Below are positions 26,945 through 35,952 of a stretch of 64,000 bases of DNA, piece after piece (within the stretch, counting starts at the first letter, position 1; each line of letters begins with the position of its first letter). The stretch is from Candidatus Eiseniibacteriota bacterium (GTDB lineage: Bacteria; Eisenbacteria; RBG-16-71-46; CAIMUX01). The notes beneath the pieces are model-generated. The model saw nothing but the letters and a program-made list of their open reading frames with translations, was not told the origin of the DNA and did no database searches. The DNA is taken from NCBI GenBank assembly GCA_029569475.1, contig JAKQSZ010000031.1, positions 10,393-74,392 on the forward strand, written 5' to 3'. Position numbers and translations under genes: made by a program.

Positions 26945-28851
26945 CAGGCTCCGCTCTCCGGCGCCCCGGCGCCGAGGTGGTAGTCGACCTGCCGGGCGAT
27001 CGTGATCCTCCCCGCGCGGTTCAGTTCCTTGATCTGTGCCGACGTCAGGTAGCTGGCCCGCAGCGGCAGTTCCTGGAGTTGGAAATAGCGGCTCTGCGGC
27101 ACGTAGCGGACGAAGAACTCATCGCCCAGACGAACCTTGGTGAAGGCGACCCCCTGGCGAATGATCTCGTCGTGGATCGTCACCGAAGTCGGACCGAAGC
27201 TCACCGACCGGCGAAACGAGGCGGGAGCCTTGGCGCTCCTGGTCATGAGCAGGTTGCGGATCCAGCCCTTGATTGCGTAGGCCAGCCGGTCATGCCAACC
27301 GAAGGCGAGCATGAAGACGCGGAAGGCGATCATGGTGATCGGATTGAAGAGCTTCATCACCATGTGGTGCATCGGCCCCGCCACCTCGACCATCTCCTCG
27401 CCCGGTCCGGCCTCGGATGGGGCGGCCGCGGCCGGCGGCGGCTCGTGACGGGTGCGGAAGGCCTCGTCGATCCACTGCGAGCTGACGACCTTCCCGTTGG
27501 CCAGGGACGCGAGAACGCCGCAGTCGCTCTCGACCAGTTCACCGGTGTCCAGGCGGAAGAGCTTGAAGACCCCGCCCTTGGCCAGGTTGGTCAACGCGTA
27601 ATAGTCCCGGCCCCGGGCGTCCCGTCCCCGGCGGGCATGGATCTTCGCTCCCGGCCAGTAGCGGGAGAAGGGTTCGCGCTCGTAGGGCAGCGCCGGCAAA
27701 GACTCCGGCCGCGCGGAGTAGTCGACCCACGACTCGAGGAACTCGGGGATGCGGTAGAGGAAGTAGCGATCCTCCTGGATTTCGGGCGGCACCAGGGCGC
27801 GCTCGTCCAGCCCCCGCAGCATCCGTTCGGCCACGGCCGAGGCCAGGGGCACCCCCTGTCCCCCGTAGACCTCATAGCCGTGCGGGTAGAAATGCAGGGT
27901 GTTGCGGCTTCCCATCGATCCGGCGTAGTGCCCGTTGGGATAGACGAAGTACGAGGAGAACTCGATGGCGCGCCGGCAGACCTGGTCGAGACGTGGATCC
28001 TGGTAGAGCTTCTGCAGCTTGGCCAGGAAGCTCACCGTCGCGGACAGGTAACCCAGGTCGGTGCCGTCGTACTCCAGGCACCAGCCCTCGTCGTAGCAGT
28101 ACCGCAGAAAGTCCTCGACGCGAACATCGAACCCGCTCTTCAGCTTGGGGTCCTTGATCAGGTCATAGGCTTCGTAGATCGGCAGAAGGGCCATGGCGTG
28201 ATGATTGGCCAGCACGCCCGGCTCGTCCTGGCGCGCCAGGTAGTGGCCGGCCCGCGCCACCGCGTCCAGGAAGCGTGTCCGCATCTCGGGCGGCATGGCG
28301 TCGCCGACCAGCCGATAGCTGGCGCACATGGCATAGAGGAGGAAACCGGTCGGGCCGGCCCAGCCGCGCTCATTCGGGTAGAACTCGTCGAAGGACCCGT
28401 CGCCCTTCTGGATCTTCATCCAGTAGTCGATGCCGGCCAGGGTCCACTGCAGGACCTTGGGGTTCTGGTAGTAGGGATTGTCCGGAAAGGGAACCGAGTG
28501 GACCAGCGCCAGGGAGTGCGTGCCGAACTGGGCGATCGAGGAGGGGAAATCCAGGGTGCGGCAGAGCCAGTACTCGCGGTTGAAGCAACCGTAGGTGCGA
28601 CTGAACTCGTTGCGGTCCTGCAAGGAGAGCAGCCGGGGAATCTGGCTGAGGGCCTTGCGGGCATAGACATCGCGGAGGTTCGCCGTCCCCGCTTGCGCCG
28701 GCGCTTGCGCCTGCGCTCGCATGCCCGTTCCTACACCCGGCACTCCCGATCGCGACGGGGCCGCCTCGACAGCCCCCGGCATCGCCGGTTCCACGCCGCT
28801 CGCCTCGGCCGGCCGCAGGCCGGCGCCGGCGGTCTTCTTCGATTCGAACAT
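26944..28851 (-). CDS. alpha/alpha-toroid (heparinase/glycoside-processing-like) protein of unknown substrate
   Basis: 635 aa from the ATG at 28851, which follows GGAGGTAGGAGAGC; the open frame upstream lies inside the methyltransferase gene. The first 55 residues are Ala/Gly/Pro-rich and include an Ala-Gln repeat. Then comes a helical repeat domain rich in aromatic residues (for example GIDYWMKIQKGDGSFDEFYP and ANHHAMALLPIYEAYD), typical of alpha/alpha toroids of polysaccharide lyases and hydrolases. A beta-rich C-terminal part follows, as in heparinase II/III-like proteins. There is no signal peptide. Clear catalytic residues cannot be assigned, though the NHH pair is suggestive. It lies between a methyltransferase (8-bp gap) and a membrane flippase-like gene (1-nt overlap). 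Confidence 0.62.
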   Translation of the reverse strand: MFESKKTAGAGLRPAEASGVEPAMPGAVEAAPSRSGVPGVGTGMRAQAQAPAQAGTANLRDVYARKALSQIPRLLSLQDRNEFSRTYGCFNREYWLCRTLDFPSSIAQFGTHSLALVHSVPFPDNPYYQNPKVLQWTLAGIDYWMKIQKGDGSFDEFYPNERGWAGPTGFLLYAMCASYRLVGDAMPPEMRTRFLDAVARAGHYLARQDEPGVLANHHAMALLPIYEAYDLIKDPKLKSGFDVRVEDFLRYCYDEGWCLEYDGTDLGYLSATVSFLAKLQKLYQDPRLDQVCRRAIEFSSYFVYPNGHYAGSMGSRNTLHFYPHGYEVYGGQGVPLASAVAERMLRGLDERALVPPEIQEDRYFLYRIPEFLESWVDYSARPESLPALPYEREPFSRYWPGAKIHARRGRDARGRDYYALTNLAKGGVFKLFRLDTGELVESDCGVLASLANGKVVSSQWIDEAFRTRHEPPPAAAAPSEAGPGEEMVEVAGPMHHMVMKLFNPITMIAFRVFMLAFGWHDRLAYAIKGWIRNLLMTRSAKAPASFRRSVSFGPTSVTIHDEIIRQGVAFTKVRLGDEFFVRYVPQSRYFQLQELPLRASYLTSAQIKELNRAGRITIARQVDYHLGAGAPESGA

Positions 28852-28859
28852 CTGCTCTC

Positions 28860-29765
28860 CTACCTCCAATCCTGCACAACGTAGCTGCCGTGCTCGTCCG
28901 CGCCCAAGAGGGATCCGGTCCTCTCCCCCAGCGCGTCGAGCCGGCGGCGCGTGACCTCCACGGCCAGATCCGACTCGTCGGCCACGACCCATCGGCGTCG
29001 CGTCCGACAGGCCGCGACGGCCGTCGTGCCTGAGCCGCAACAGAAGTCGCCCACGAGATCCCCCGGATTGCTCGCCGCCAGGAGGATCCTCTCGAGCAAG
29101 GCGACCGGCTTCTGGGTGGGGTAGCCGGTGCGCTCCCGGGAGTCCTGCGTCAACCACGGGATCTCCCAGACATCGTCCAGTCCCCGGTACCGGTACCAGC
29201 CTCCGTCGTCCCTGAACTCCTCCACTCCCTTGCGGCACATCCGGTGCGCCAGGTACTTCTTCTGCGTCAGCCGGTGGAACGTGTGTCCGGGGCCGCGTCG
29301 GAAGTACAGGATCGTATCATGTTTGCGCGCGAACCACTGCCGGGGGATTCCCCCGGTCGCGTAGTGCCAGATGATCTCGTTGAGGAAGTTTTCGGCGCCG
29401 AACAGCTCTTCCAGAAGCAGACGAACACGGTGGCTCTGGCGGTGATCCGCGTGCAGGAAGAGCGCTCCCCCCGGACGGAGCAGGCGGTGAACCTGGACCA
29501 GGGTTGGCCCCAGCCATTTCGGGACCTCGCTCGGGTCATGAAAGGCGGGTGCGCCGCTCCTGGCAGAACCGGAGCGGCCCCCGGAGGGCTGGCCGGGGCT
29601 CCCGGCGTCGAACCGTCCGCCGCGGCCGCGCAGGAAGCGGCGGGTCGTTCCGGTGCCAAACGGGGGATCCAGGTAGACGAGATCGAAGAGCCCGTCCCCC
29701 AGCCGGGCGGCGACCTCTGGCGCGGATCCCCGAATGAGCAGGTTGGGCGAACCGCTCGTGACCAT
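28860..29765 (-). CDS. beta-class DNA N6/N4 methyltransferase
   Basis: 301 aa from the ATG at 29765, or one codon longer with GTG. The catalytic motif IV, DPPF in VYLDPPFGTG, comes first and the S-adenosylmethionine motif I, DFCCGSGTTAVAA, comes near the C-terminus. That order marks the beta class (N6-adenine or N4-cytosine). A short Gly/Ser/Pro-rich insertion follows motif IV. The middle part, including the KYLAHRM to WEIPWL region and ending in GYPTQKP, is the likely target-recognition part. The gene is followed by the toroid-like gene and preceded by an HNH nuclease on the same strand (78-bp gap). It could be an orphan methylase or the partner of that nuclease. The recognition site is unknown. 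Confidence 0.87.
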   Translation of the reverse strand: MVTSGSPNLLIRGSAPEVAARLGDGLFDLVYLDPPFGTGTTRRFLRGRGGRFDAGSPGQPSGGRSGSARSGAPAFHDPSEVPKWLGPTLVQVHRLLRPGGALFLHADHRQSHRVRLLLEELFGAENFLNEIIWHYATGGIPRQWFARKHDTILYFRRGPGHTFHRLTQKKYLAHRMCRKGVEEFRDDGGWYRYRGLDDVWEIPWLTQDSRERTGYPTQKPVALLERILLAASNPGDLVGDFCCGSGTTAVAACRTRRRWVVADESDLAVEVTRRRLDALGERTGSLLGADEHGSYVVQDWR

Positions 29766-29843
29766 CACGGAGCGCGGTCCGGCGGACAGCAGAGTGCGCT
29801 CATGGCCGAACGGCGCGGGCTGCGAGTCTCCTGAAGGGTGCGG

Positions 29844-30431
29844 CTAGCTCTCCAGTTCGACATTCCAGTACTCGTGGGATATGAACTGCTCCCACGAGGT
29901 GCGCCGGTGGCCAAGAGGAATCGTGATACACGGCGTCCAGGGAGGTTCCGCCGGCCGGCGGTAGAGCCTCATTCCCGCTTCCTCAGCGGTCCGATCGCCC
30001 TTGCGGCGGTTGCACTTCAGGCAGGAGAGCACGCAGTTCGTCCAGGTCGAGTTGCCCCCGCGGGATCTCGGGATGAGATGGTCGACGGAGAGGTCTTCGA
30101 GGGCGGGTTTTGACCCGCAGTACTGGCAGGTGTAACGGTCCCGGCGGTAGATGTTGCGGCGCGAGAAGGTGACGCGACGGCGCGGAAAGCTGTCGTAGTC
30201 GTTGAGCAGCACCACCTCGGGAATCTTGAGGCGAAGACTGACGGTGCGCACGCAAGGCTCTTCCTCGGCCACGCGCAGGCTTGCCCACGAGTCGAAGTCG
30301 TGGACGCTGTAGTCCTCCGGGTGCACCGCCCGCGCCGCCTCCCGGTACAGCAGGCAGATCGCGGCGCGCACCGAGGTGGTCCCGATCGGAACCCAGCTGC
30401 GGTTGAGTACAAGCGTGCGCTGATCCAGCAT
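29844..30431 (-). CDS. HNH endonuclease
   Basis: 195 aa from the ATG at 30431 (SD GGAGAGG). The N-terminus LVLNRSWVPIGTTSVRAAICLLYR is typical of a broadly conserved solo HNH family. The nuclease core is complete: CQYCG, then VDHLIPRSRGGNSTWTN with the catalytic His, then CLKCNRRKG, so two Cys pairs bind zinc and the His-Asn-His core binds the catalytic metal. Members cut DNA with little or unknown specificity. It lies directly upstream of a DNA methyltransferase, which would fit a restriction-modification unit, but this subfamily is usually found alone. Confidence 0.87.
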   Translation of the reverse strand: MLDQRTLVLNRSWVPIGTTSVRAAICLLYREAARAVHPEDYSVHDFDSWASLRVAEEEPCVRTVSLRLKIPEVVLLNDYDSFPRRRVTFSRRNIYRRDRYTCQYCGSKPALEDLSVDHLIPRSRGGNSTWTNCVLSCLKCNRRKGDRTAEEAGMRLYRRPAEPPWTPCITIPLGHRRTSWEQFISHEYWNVELES

Positions 30432-30515
30432 ACGAACCTCTCCGCCCCCGACGACCCTGGACGGCTCAGCGCCGGCCAGCGCGGTCCTCGATGAGACCGG
30501 CCCGGGTCGCGACAA

Positions 30516-30544
30516 ACCCTATCATGGGAAGGGGATACCGTAAA
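30516..30544 (-). promoter_or_regulatory. possible promoter of the HNH gene
   Basis: On the minus strand TTTACG and TAGGGT are 17 nt apart, with TG one base before the -10 box. It lies 85 nt upstream of the HNH ATG. The boxes match the consensus only partly. Confidence 0.3.
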
Positions 30545-30663
30545 GCTCGAATTGTGGCAGGAATTCTTATCCGCCGGCGGAGAGCGAGCCAGGCCGGGAG
30601 ACGCGCCATCCCAGATCTCTTCATGGCCATGGGGTCTTCCGTATTGCGGAAGCACCATTCCGA

Positions 30664-31245
30664 TCACGATCGAGCGGCCACTTCGATCGAATCGCCGACG
30701 CGCAGGATCCCGGGCTCGATCACACACAGATAGATGCCGCGCAGGTTGCGATGGCGCAGCTTCGCATCGGATACCAGTCGAAGGGCTCCGTCGCCGAACC
30801 GGGTCCTGAACTTGCGGCAACCGTTGTGGGGTTTGGGCGTGACCTCGAGCAAGGCCGTTCCTGCGCGCAGGCGGCTCCCGGCCGGAAGGTTGCCGGTGGA
30901 AAGGTCGAGAGAGACGAAGAGGTTGTCTCCCGCCAGGACGAGCGGCTGACCGCCGGCGATGAGGGCTGCCACGTCCGCCTCCATCACCGCGATCTGCGCC
31001 TGGGGATCGAGGGGAAGACGTCGTTCCCAGGCGTCCCCTTCGACCCCACGCCCGGGAGACAGCTCAACCTCGGCCGGCGTTTCGCGGAGGCCACCTTCCC
31101 CGCGGCGGCAGATCAGGATCACAGCCCCTCGATCGCGCGGGGCGGGCGGCAACGCGGACAGACCCCGCTCCAGGTCGTCGAGCGTGAGGTGACGCCTCGG
31201 ATCGCCGGTGGAGGCCGAGTTGATGGCTGCTTCCATAGACTCCAT
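30664..31245 (-). CDS. MOSC-domain protein
   Basis: 193 aa from the ATG at 31245; a second ATG lies three codons later. MOSC domains bind sulfur or molybdenum cofactor and handle sulfur transfer or N-oxide reduction. Family features present are GVEGDAWER, the GDNLFVSLDL strand, the conserved cysteine in PHNGCRKF and RGIYLCVIEPG. It is a stand-alone MOSC protein like YiiM, without an N-terminal beta-barrel domain. The neighbouring genes give no pathway. Confidence 0.85.
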   Translation of the reverse strand: MESMEAAINSASTGDPRRHLTLDDLERGLSALPPAPRDRGAVILICRRGEGGLRETPAEVELSPGRGVEGDAWERRLPLDPQAQIAVMEADVAALIAGGQPLVLAGDNLFVSLDLSTGNLPAGSRLRAGTALLEVTPKPHNGCRKFRTRFGDGALRLVSDAKLRHRNLRGIYLCVIEPGILRVGDSIEVAARS

Positions 31246-31468
31246 CCCCAGGTGGTGGCCCCTGGTCCCTGCCTGAGCCGACGGATGAAAAAACAGATCC
31301 AATTCGGCTGCGGATGCGCAACTCCGGAGTATAGTCCACCGGATGCGGTGGGCCGTCGTCTCGAATCCTCGAGCTGACGACACCCCCCCGGCTTCAGAGC
31401 AGACAACCATCAGCCGGAGTGCCGGCACCATCACACGAGAACGACCCGCATGGAGGAGCACGAACATC

Positions 31469-32188
31469 ATGACCCAATCGACGCTGTTTCCCAGGGGGCT
31501 GGCGCTGCTGGTTCTTCTCGCCGGCATGTCCGGCGCGAGTTCCGTCCAGGCCCGCCACAGCTTCCAGGCCGGCCTGGGCTTCGCGTCCGCCATCCCGCAA
31601 GGGGCGTTCCAGGACAACACGGATGCGAACGGTTACGGGATTGGCGGCTCCTTTTTCTGGCGCCCCCCATCCAGCCCTCTCCTCCTGGGCGTGGACCTCA
31701 GCTATCTGGTCTACGGACACCAGGAGCGGACCGAGTTCCTGAACCCCAACATCCCGGAAGTCACGGTCGAGGTGACCACGGACAACAACCTCGTCCAGGG
31801 AGCGCTTGCGCTGAGGCTGCAACCCATGCGTGGAACCCTGCGCCCGTACGTGGAGGGGCTCCTCGGGTTCAATTACCTCTTCACCGAGTCGGCCATCCGG
31901 GATGAGGACGACAACGAAGAGGTCGCGAGTTCGAAGAACTTCGACGATACGGCTCTTGCCTGGGGAGGCGGCGGCGGTTTGATGATCGAGGTGTACCGCG
32001 GTGACGACCGTCCCGGCCGGGTCCGGTCGGTGGCGATCGATCTCCAGGGCCGCTACCTCGTGGGAGGAGAAGCCCGCTACTTGAAGGAGGGGTCCATCCG
32101 CCGTGAGGAGTCAAGGCTCACCTTCGATTCCCACCGGTCAGACACGGACCTGGTGACCTGGCGCGTGGGAGCCGCTCTGGAGTTCTAA
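31469..32188 (+). CDS. small outer-membrane beta-barrel protein
   Basis: 239 aa from the ATG at 31469, with GGAGGA about 12 nt upstream. A signal peptide (LALLVLLAGMSGASSVQA-RH) is followed by alternating amphipathic strands: HSFQAGLGFASAIP, SPLLLGVDLSYLVYG, GALALRLQPM, LRPYVEGLLGFNYLF, ALAWGGGGGLMIEV, AIDLQGRYLVGG. It ends in an aromatic residue (VGAALEF), as barrels that use the BAM machine do. About eight strands are likely, like OmpW/OmpA-type barrels. The role is unknown. Confidence 0.75.
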   Translation: MTQSTLFPRGLALLVLLAGMSGASSVQARHSFQAGLGFASAIPQGAFQDNTDANGYGIGGSFFWRPPSSPLLLGVDLSYLVYGHQERTEFLNPNIPEVTVEVTTDNNLVQGALALRLQPMRGTLRPYVEGLLGFNYLFTESAIRDEDDNEEVASSKNFDDTALAWGGGGGLMIEVYRGDDRPGRVRSVAIDLQGRYLVGGEARYLKEGSIRREESRLTFDSHRSDTDLVTWRVGAALEF

Positions 32189-32199
32189 CCCTGACCGAA

Positions 32200-32248
32200 C
32201 CGGCGCCGGAATCGCGAGCCGGCGCCGGAATCGCGAGCCGGCGACGCC
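32200..32248. repeat. 19-bp direct repeat, two and a half copies
   Basis: CCGGCGCCGGAATCGCGAG occurs twice in tandem and a third partial copy begins CCGGCG. It fills the short gap between the converging barrel and PEBP genes. The GCCGGC and CCGGCG content allows hairpins, so it may end transcription. Confidence 0.65.
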
Positions 32249-32259
32249 GCGGGATCCGA

Positions 32260-32742
32260 TCAGGATCGCCTCTTCTTCTCGTAGGTTCCCATCAGTTCGG
32301 TCTGCTCGAGGATGTGCCCGTTCATCGCCTTCTCGAGCTGCGCCTTCGTCGGGGTCTTCAGGTCCGCCAGCACGGTGTCGAGCGCGTAGAGCTTGAAGTA
32401 GTAACGATGCCGGCCGATCGGCGGACAGGGGCCGCCGTATCCGGTCCGCTTCCAGTCGTTGAGCCCCTCAAGGACGCCCTTGGGCAGCGCCGTCGCGGTC
32501 ACCGCGGCCGGCAACTCCGCCAGGTCCGGAGGCAGGTTATACAGGACCCAGTGAACATAGGTCATTTTCGGCGCCTTCGGATCGGGCGCGTCCGGATCGT
32601 CCACGATCAGGGCGAAGCTGCGCGTCTGTGGCGGTGCGCCGCTCCAGCGCAGCTGCGGCGAGGTGTCGTCGCCCTCGCAGGTGTGAACGGTCGGGATCTC
32701 CCCCTGTGAAGAAAACGCCTTCGATGTCAGCGTGAGTGCCAT
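32260..32742 (-). CDS. YbhB/YbcL family PEBP (Raf-kinase-inhibitor-like) protein
   Basis: 160 aa from the ATG at 32742; upstream residues in the frame are not homologous. The PEBP anion-binding motifs are clear: DDPDAPDP, then VHWVLYNLPP, and GPCPPIGRHRYYFKLYALD. The length matches bacterial YbhB/YbcL proteins. Ligand and role in bacteria are not settled. It has no signal peptide. Confidence 0.9.
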   Translation of the reverse strand: MALTLTSKAFSSQGEIPTVHTCEGDDTSPQLRWSGAPPQTRSFALIVDDPDAPDPKAPKMTYVHWVLYNLPPDLAELPAAVTATALPKGVLEGLNDWKRTGYGGPCPPIGRHRYYFKLYALDTVLADLKTPTKAQLEKAMNGHILEQTELMGTYEKKRRS

Positions 32743-32885
32743 GGTCCTTGCTCCGTTGTCGATGCCCGGGCGAGACCGCGGCTGGCGGAGTGCTCGGCGT
32801 GGCGGAACTCCACGACCCATCGAGCACGGGCGACCGGCATCCGCCGCGCCCGGCAGTCTCGCGTTTCTACGTTTCCACCCACGGC

Positions 32886-32966
32886 CCGTCCCCGACCGGG
32901 ACGGCCCGACTAGGCTCTCGCGCACCCGCTCTGGTTCCTCGCTCTCGCGTGCCCCCTCCGGTTCCT
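32886..32966. repeat. hairpin and 27-bp direct repeat in a gene-free spacer
   Basis: The 346-bp spacer between the isocitrate-dehydrogenase-like gene (stop at 33089) and the PEBP start (32742) holds a 7-bp stem, CCGTCCC/GGGACGG (32886-32904). It also holds two diverged copies of a 26-27 bp unit beginning GCTCTCGCG and ending GGTTCCT (from 32914 and 32941). No gene was seen. The hairpin may terminate the upstream transcript. Confidence 0.5.
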
Positions 32967-33088
32967 CAATCCCGCGCGGCCTGGGCGGCTCGCCCGAATG
33001 AACGCGCCTTGCAAGACCAGATCTCCGGACGAAACCGGCGGAAGCCGGTGGAATACTTCCGCCCGAAACGCCTCGGAACCGAGGGCTT

Positions 33089-34267
33089 TCACAGCCGGGC
33101 GAGAACGGCGTCGGTCAGCTGCGAGGTGGTCGCCGCTCCCTTGGAGAAGACCTCGGGACCGCCCGGGAGCCGGAGCATGTCGTAGGTCCGGACCTTGCCT
33201 TCGGATACCACCTCGCCGATGGCCGCCCGAATCCGGTCCGCTTTGCCGGTGTCGCCGATGTGATCGAGCATCATGGCGGCGGTCAGGATCATCGCGATCG
33301 GGTTGACGATCGGCGGATCGAGCTTCTCGTACTTCGGAGCGCTGCCATGCGTCGGTTCGAAGACCACCACCTCCCGGCCGATGTTGGCGCTGGCCGCGAA
33401 ACCGAGCCCGCCGACCAGGCCGGCGAACCCGTCGGAGACGATGTCGCCGAACATGTTGCTGGAAACGATGACGCCGTAGTCCTCCGGGTTCTTGGTCAGC
33501 CACATCATCTGGGCGTCGATATTGGTGTCCCGGACGGCGATCCCGGGGAACTCCTTCTGGATCTTCTTCGCCTCGGACAGCATCATCCCCGAGGTCTCGC
33601 GCACGACGTTGGGCTTCTCGCAGACGGTGACCGACTTGTAGCCGAACTTCTGCGCGTACTCGAAGGCGGCGCGGCAGATCCGCTGGCAGGCCGCCCGGGT
33701 GAAGATGCGGCAGGATACCGCGAGGTCCTCCCCCGGCACTTTCTGGAACGGCTTCATCTGCGGGTGGGTCTCCAGCGCCTGGCGCACCGGCGCCGGCGGA
33801 TTCGTCCACTCGACGCCCGCGTAGAGGCACTCGGTGTTCTGCCGGAAGATGACCGCGTCCACCTTGGGCTCGACAAAGCCGTCCCCCTCGCGGCGGATGA
33901 AGTTGAGGGGGTTGCCCCGGAAGCTCCGGCACGGGCGGATGGAGATGTCGAGATCGAAGAGCTGCCGCATGCGGACGATCGGGCTGCGATAGACATGCCC
34001 TTTGCCCTTGAGGCCGGGATTCAGCTCAGCCTCGGCCTTGTCCTTTGGTTTGCTGGTGATCGCTCCGAAGAGGGCCAGCTTGTGCTCGCGGAGCAGATCG
34101 ATGGTGCGTTCGGGAAAGGCATTGCCTTCGGAGCGCCAGAACTCCCAACCGATGTCCCCGTGAACGTAGTCCGCCTCGAATCCCACCTTCCGCAGGACCC
34201 GGATCGCCTCGGGCATGACCACCTTGCCGATGCCGTCGCCGGGCATCGTGACGACCGTGCGCTTCAT
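33089..34267 (-). CDS. isocitrate/isopropylmalate dehydrogenase family protein
   Basis: 392 aa from the ATG at 34267 (SD GGGGGAGAGG). The N-terminus VTMPGDGIGK and the metal/NAD region SSNMFGDIVSDGFAGLVGG place it in the beta-decarboxylating dehydrogenase family, which oxidises and decarboxylates 2-hydroxy acids. The substrate loop reads FRQNTECLYAG, where isocitrate enzymes usually have ENTEG; the cysteine is unusual. Long insertions such as SKPKDKAEAELNPGLKGKG are typical of larger NAD-dependent isocitrate or homoisocitrate types. Isopropylmalate cannot be excluded, since no leu genes are nearby. Confidence 0.82.
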   Translation of the reverse strand: MKRTVVTMPGDGIGKVVMPEAIRVLRKVGFEADYVHGDIGWEFWRSEGNAFPERTIDLLREHKLALFGAITSKPKDKAEAELNPGLKGKGHVYRSPIVRMRQLFDLDISIRPCRSFRGNPLNFIRREGDGFVEPKVDAVIFRQNTECLYAGVEWTNPPAPVRQALETHPQMKPFQKVPGEDLAVSCRIFTRAACQRICRAAFEYAQKFGYKSVTVCEKPNVVRETSGMMLSEAKKIQKEFPGIAVRDTNIDAQMMWLTKNPEDYGVIVSSNMFGDIVSDGFAGLVGGLGFAASANIGREVVVFEPTHGSAPKYEKLDPPIVNPIAMILTAAMMLDHIGDTGKADRIRAAIGEVVSEGKVRTYDMLRLPGGPEVFSKGAATTSQLTDAVLARL

Positions 34268-34387
34268 CCTCTCCCCCTTTGTTGACCCCGCACCGCGCCT
34301 GGCGCCCACCGGCTCCCGGCGGGCATTTAGAAGGATTCTCGCCCACAAACCGCCCACCTCGCAACGCAACACAATTCCTTCCACGGG

Positions 34388-34507
34388 CTATAGGTCAGGA
34401 CGCCGGCGGCGACGCATCGCCATCGCGGCTCCGCCAACCAGCCCGGCCCCAACCTGGGTGGCCCTGGCCGGCTCCGGGGCCGGAGCCGCAGGATCGTCCG
34501 GGCTCAT
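34388..34507 (-). CDS. possible 39-aa peptide with PEP-CTERM-like tail
   Basis: A short frame starting 35 bp after the aldo/keto-reductase stop. The product contains A-PEP-A, then a Gly/Ala/Val-rich stretch, then five arginines, which resembles the tripartite PEP-CTERM sorting tail. The hydrophobic part is short, there is no good SD, and a sorting tail without a protein in front of it makes little sense. It could be the remains of a longer gene or chance in a GC-rich spacer (34268-34542, otherwise empty). Confidence 0.2.
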   Translation of the reverse strand: MSPDDPAAPAPEPARATQVGAGLVGGAAMAMRRRRRPDL

Positions 34508-34542
34508 CGCTCGGAACGCGGAGCTGTGGGTGGCGCCGAGGA

Positions 34543-35664
34543 TCAGCGCTCGCGCAGAAGCTCGAAGAACGCCGTGCCGGAGAGTGGGGCAATCGCGGCG
34601 ACCTCCGCGTTCTCACGGACGTGGGCAGCCTGCCGCATCCCGACCAGGGGCGCCAGCACGCCGGGAGTGGAACGGACGAACTGGATGGCCCGCTGGGCAT
34701 TTGTCGACAGATCCGGCATGCGCTGCGCGAATCGCTCCGGCACATGCGGGAGCACCTTGCCCTGCAGAAGCGGGACGCTCACCACCACGGCCAGCCCATA
34801 GGCCGCCGCCGCCTCGAAGAGCGGAACGGGCTTGCCCTCCAGAAGCTGCGTGGCCGAGCCGAGCGCCTCGAACATACCCAGGTTGTACGGCAGCTGCAGC
34901 ACGCGAAACCCATGTCCATCTCCCCCGACCTCGCGGGCGATGGTCATGAGCCGCTCCAGCGAGAGATGTCCGCGCTGATCGGCGGGCACGCGGAATCCGT
35001 TCCAGGTGGCCACGCCGTAGCAGCCGACCTTCCCTTCCGCCATCTTCCCTTCCAGCATCCGGAACGCGGCGGCGACGCGGGAGTAGAACTCGTCAGCGGG
35101 CGCCTCGTCGAGCTGTTGTTCGACACTGTGCAGGAAATACACGTCCACCGCCTCGAGCCGGAGATTGGTGAGGCTGCGCGCGAGTTGGTCCTCGAGATAG
35201 CGGGGCGCGATGCAGTGCGACCCCGCCACGATGTCGGACGGCCGCAGGATGCCAGTCTCGATGTAGGCGCGCTTGAGGTAGGCGGACGGATTGGGCGGCA
35301 CCTCGCCGTCGAAGGGGATGTATCCCCCCTTGGTCATCACCCAGACCTCGTCGCGAGTCGCTTCCCCCGCGCGAAAAAGCTCGCGCAGGCCTTCGCCGAC
35401 CGCCCGTTCACTGCGCATGTTCCGGTAGTTGATCGCGCAGTCGATGACGTTGATCCCGCGCCGGATCGCTTCCATGACCGACTCGGTGTACTGGCGGTCC
35501 CCGGTGGCATCGGCCGGTCCCGTGTAGGTTCCCATGCCGATGCTGCTCAAGCGCAGAGATGACGGCCCCGCGCCCGGCCACGAGCGAAAGTGCTCCGGCG
35601 CGCAAGCTCCGGCCAGTCGGTCGACGTATCTGCGGGTTCCCTCGGGGCTGGCCAACGATGACAT
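34543..35664 (-). CDS. aldo/keto reductase
   Basis: 373 aa from the ATG at 35664 (SD AAGGAGAG). The AKR catalytic tetrad is visible: Asp and Tyr in VIDCAINYR, Lys in VMTKGGY and His in FLHSVEQQ. The (beta/alpha)8 barrel ends with the NADPH-binding segment FVRSTPGVLAPLVGM. An insertion around GEVPPNPSAYLKRAYIETG and another near GFRVPADQRGHLSLER make it longer than the usual 320 aa. The substrate is unknown. It is divergent from the transketolase gene with a 288-bp shared upstream region. Confidence 0.88.
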   Translation of the reverse strand: MSSLASPEGTRRYVDRLAGACAPEHFRSWPGAGPSSLRLSSIGMGTYTGPADATGDRQYTESVMEAIRRGINVIDCAINYRNMRSERAVGEGLRELFRAGEATRDEVWVMTKGGYIPFDGEVPPNPSAYLKRAYIETGILRPSDIVAGSHCIAPRYLEDQLARSLTNLRLEAVDVYFLHSVEQQLDEAPADEFYSRVAAAFRMLEGKMAEGKVGCYGVATWNGFRVPADQRGHLSLERLMTIAREVGGDGHGFRVLQLPYNLGMFEALGSATQLLEGKPVPLFEAAAAYGLAVVVSVPLLQGKVLPHVPERFAQRMPDLSTNAQRAIQFVRSTPGVLAPLVGMRQAAHVRENAEVAAIAPLSGTAFFELLRER

Positions 35665-35952
35665 GAGCTCTCCTTGGCTGACGACTGCATGGATTATTCC
35701 AGCAACCCGGCTCAGGGGCAACGCCGCGCTCCCCCTCCCGAGGCAACTCCTTCTGGCTCACGAAAACTGTCCTTCCCATAGGGAGGTGACATCATCTCGT
35801 GGCAGTCAGGGGGTGACAAAATCATGGAGCAGCCGGAGACGGTGGCGCACGGCTTGACCCTCAACGGCTTGCGTGGCACCCTGGATGGTTGCCGCACGCG
35901 CCCGGCGCGCGCACAGTCCCGCACTGCTCGTCAATTCCAAGGGAGATCATTC

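Noticed and set aside
35824..35952. N-terminal extension of the transketolase from ATG 35824
   Set aside because: The extra 43 residues resemble nothing in the family; ATG 35953 has an SD and the usual family start.
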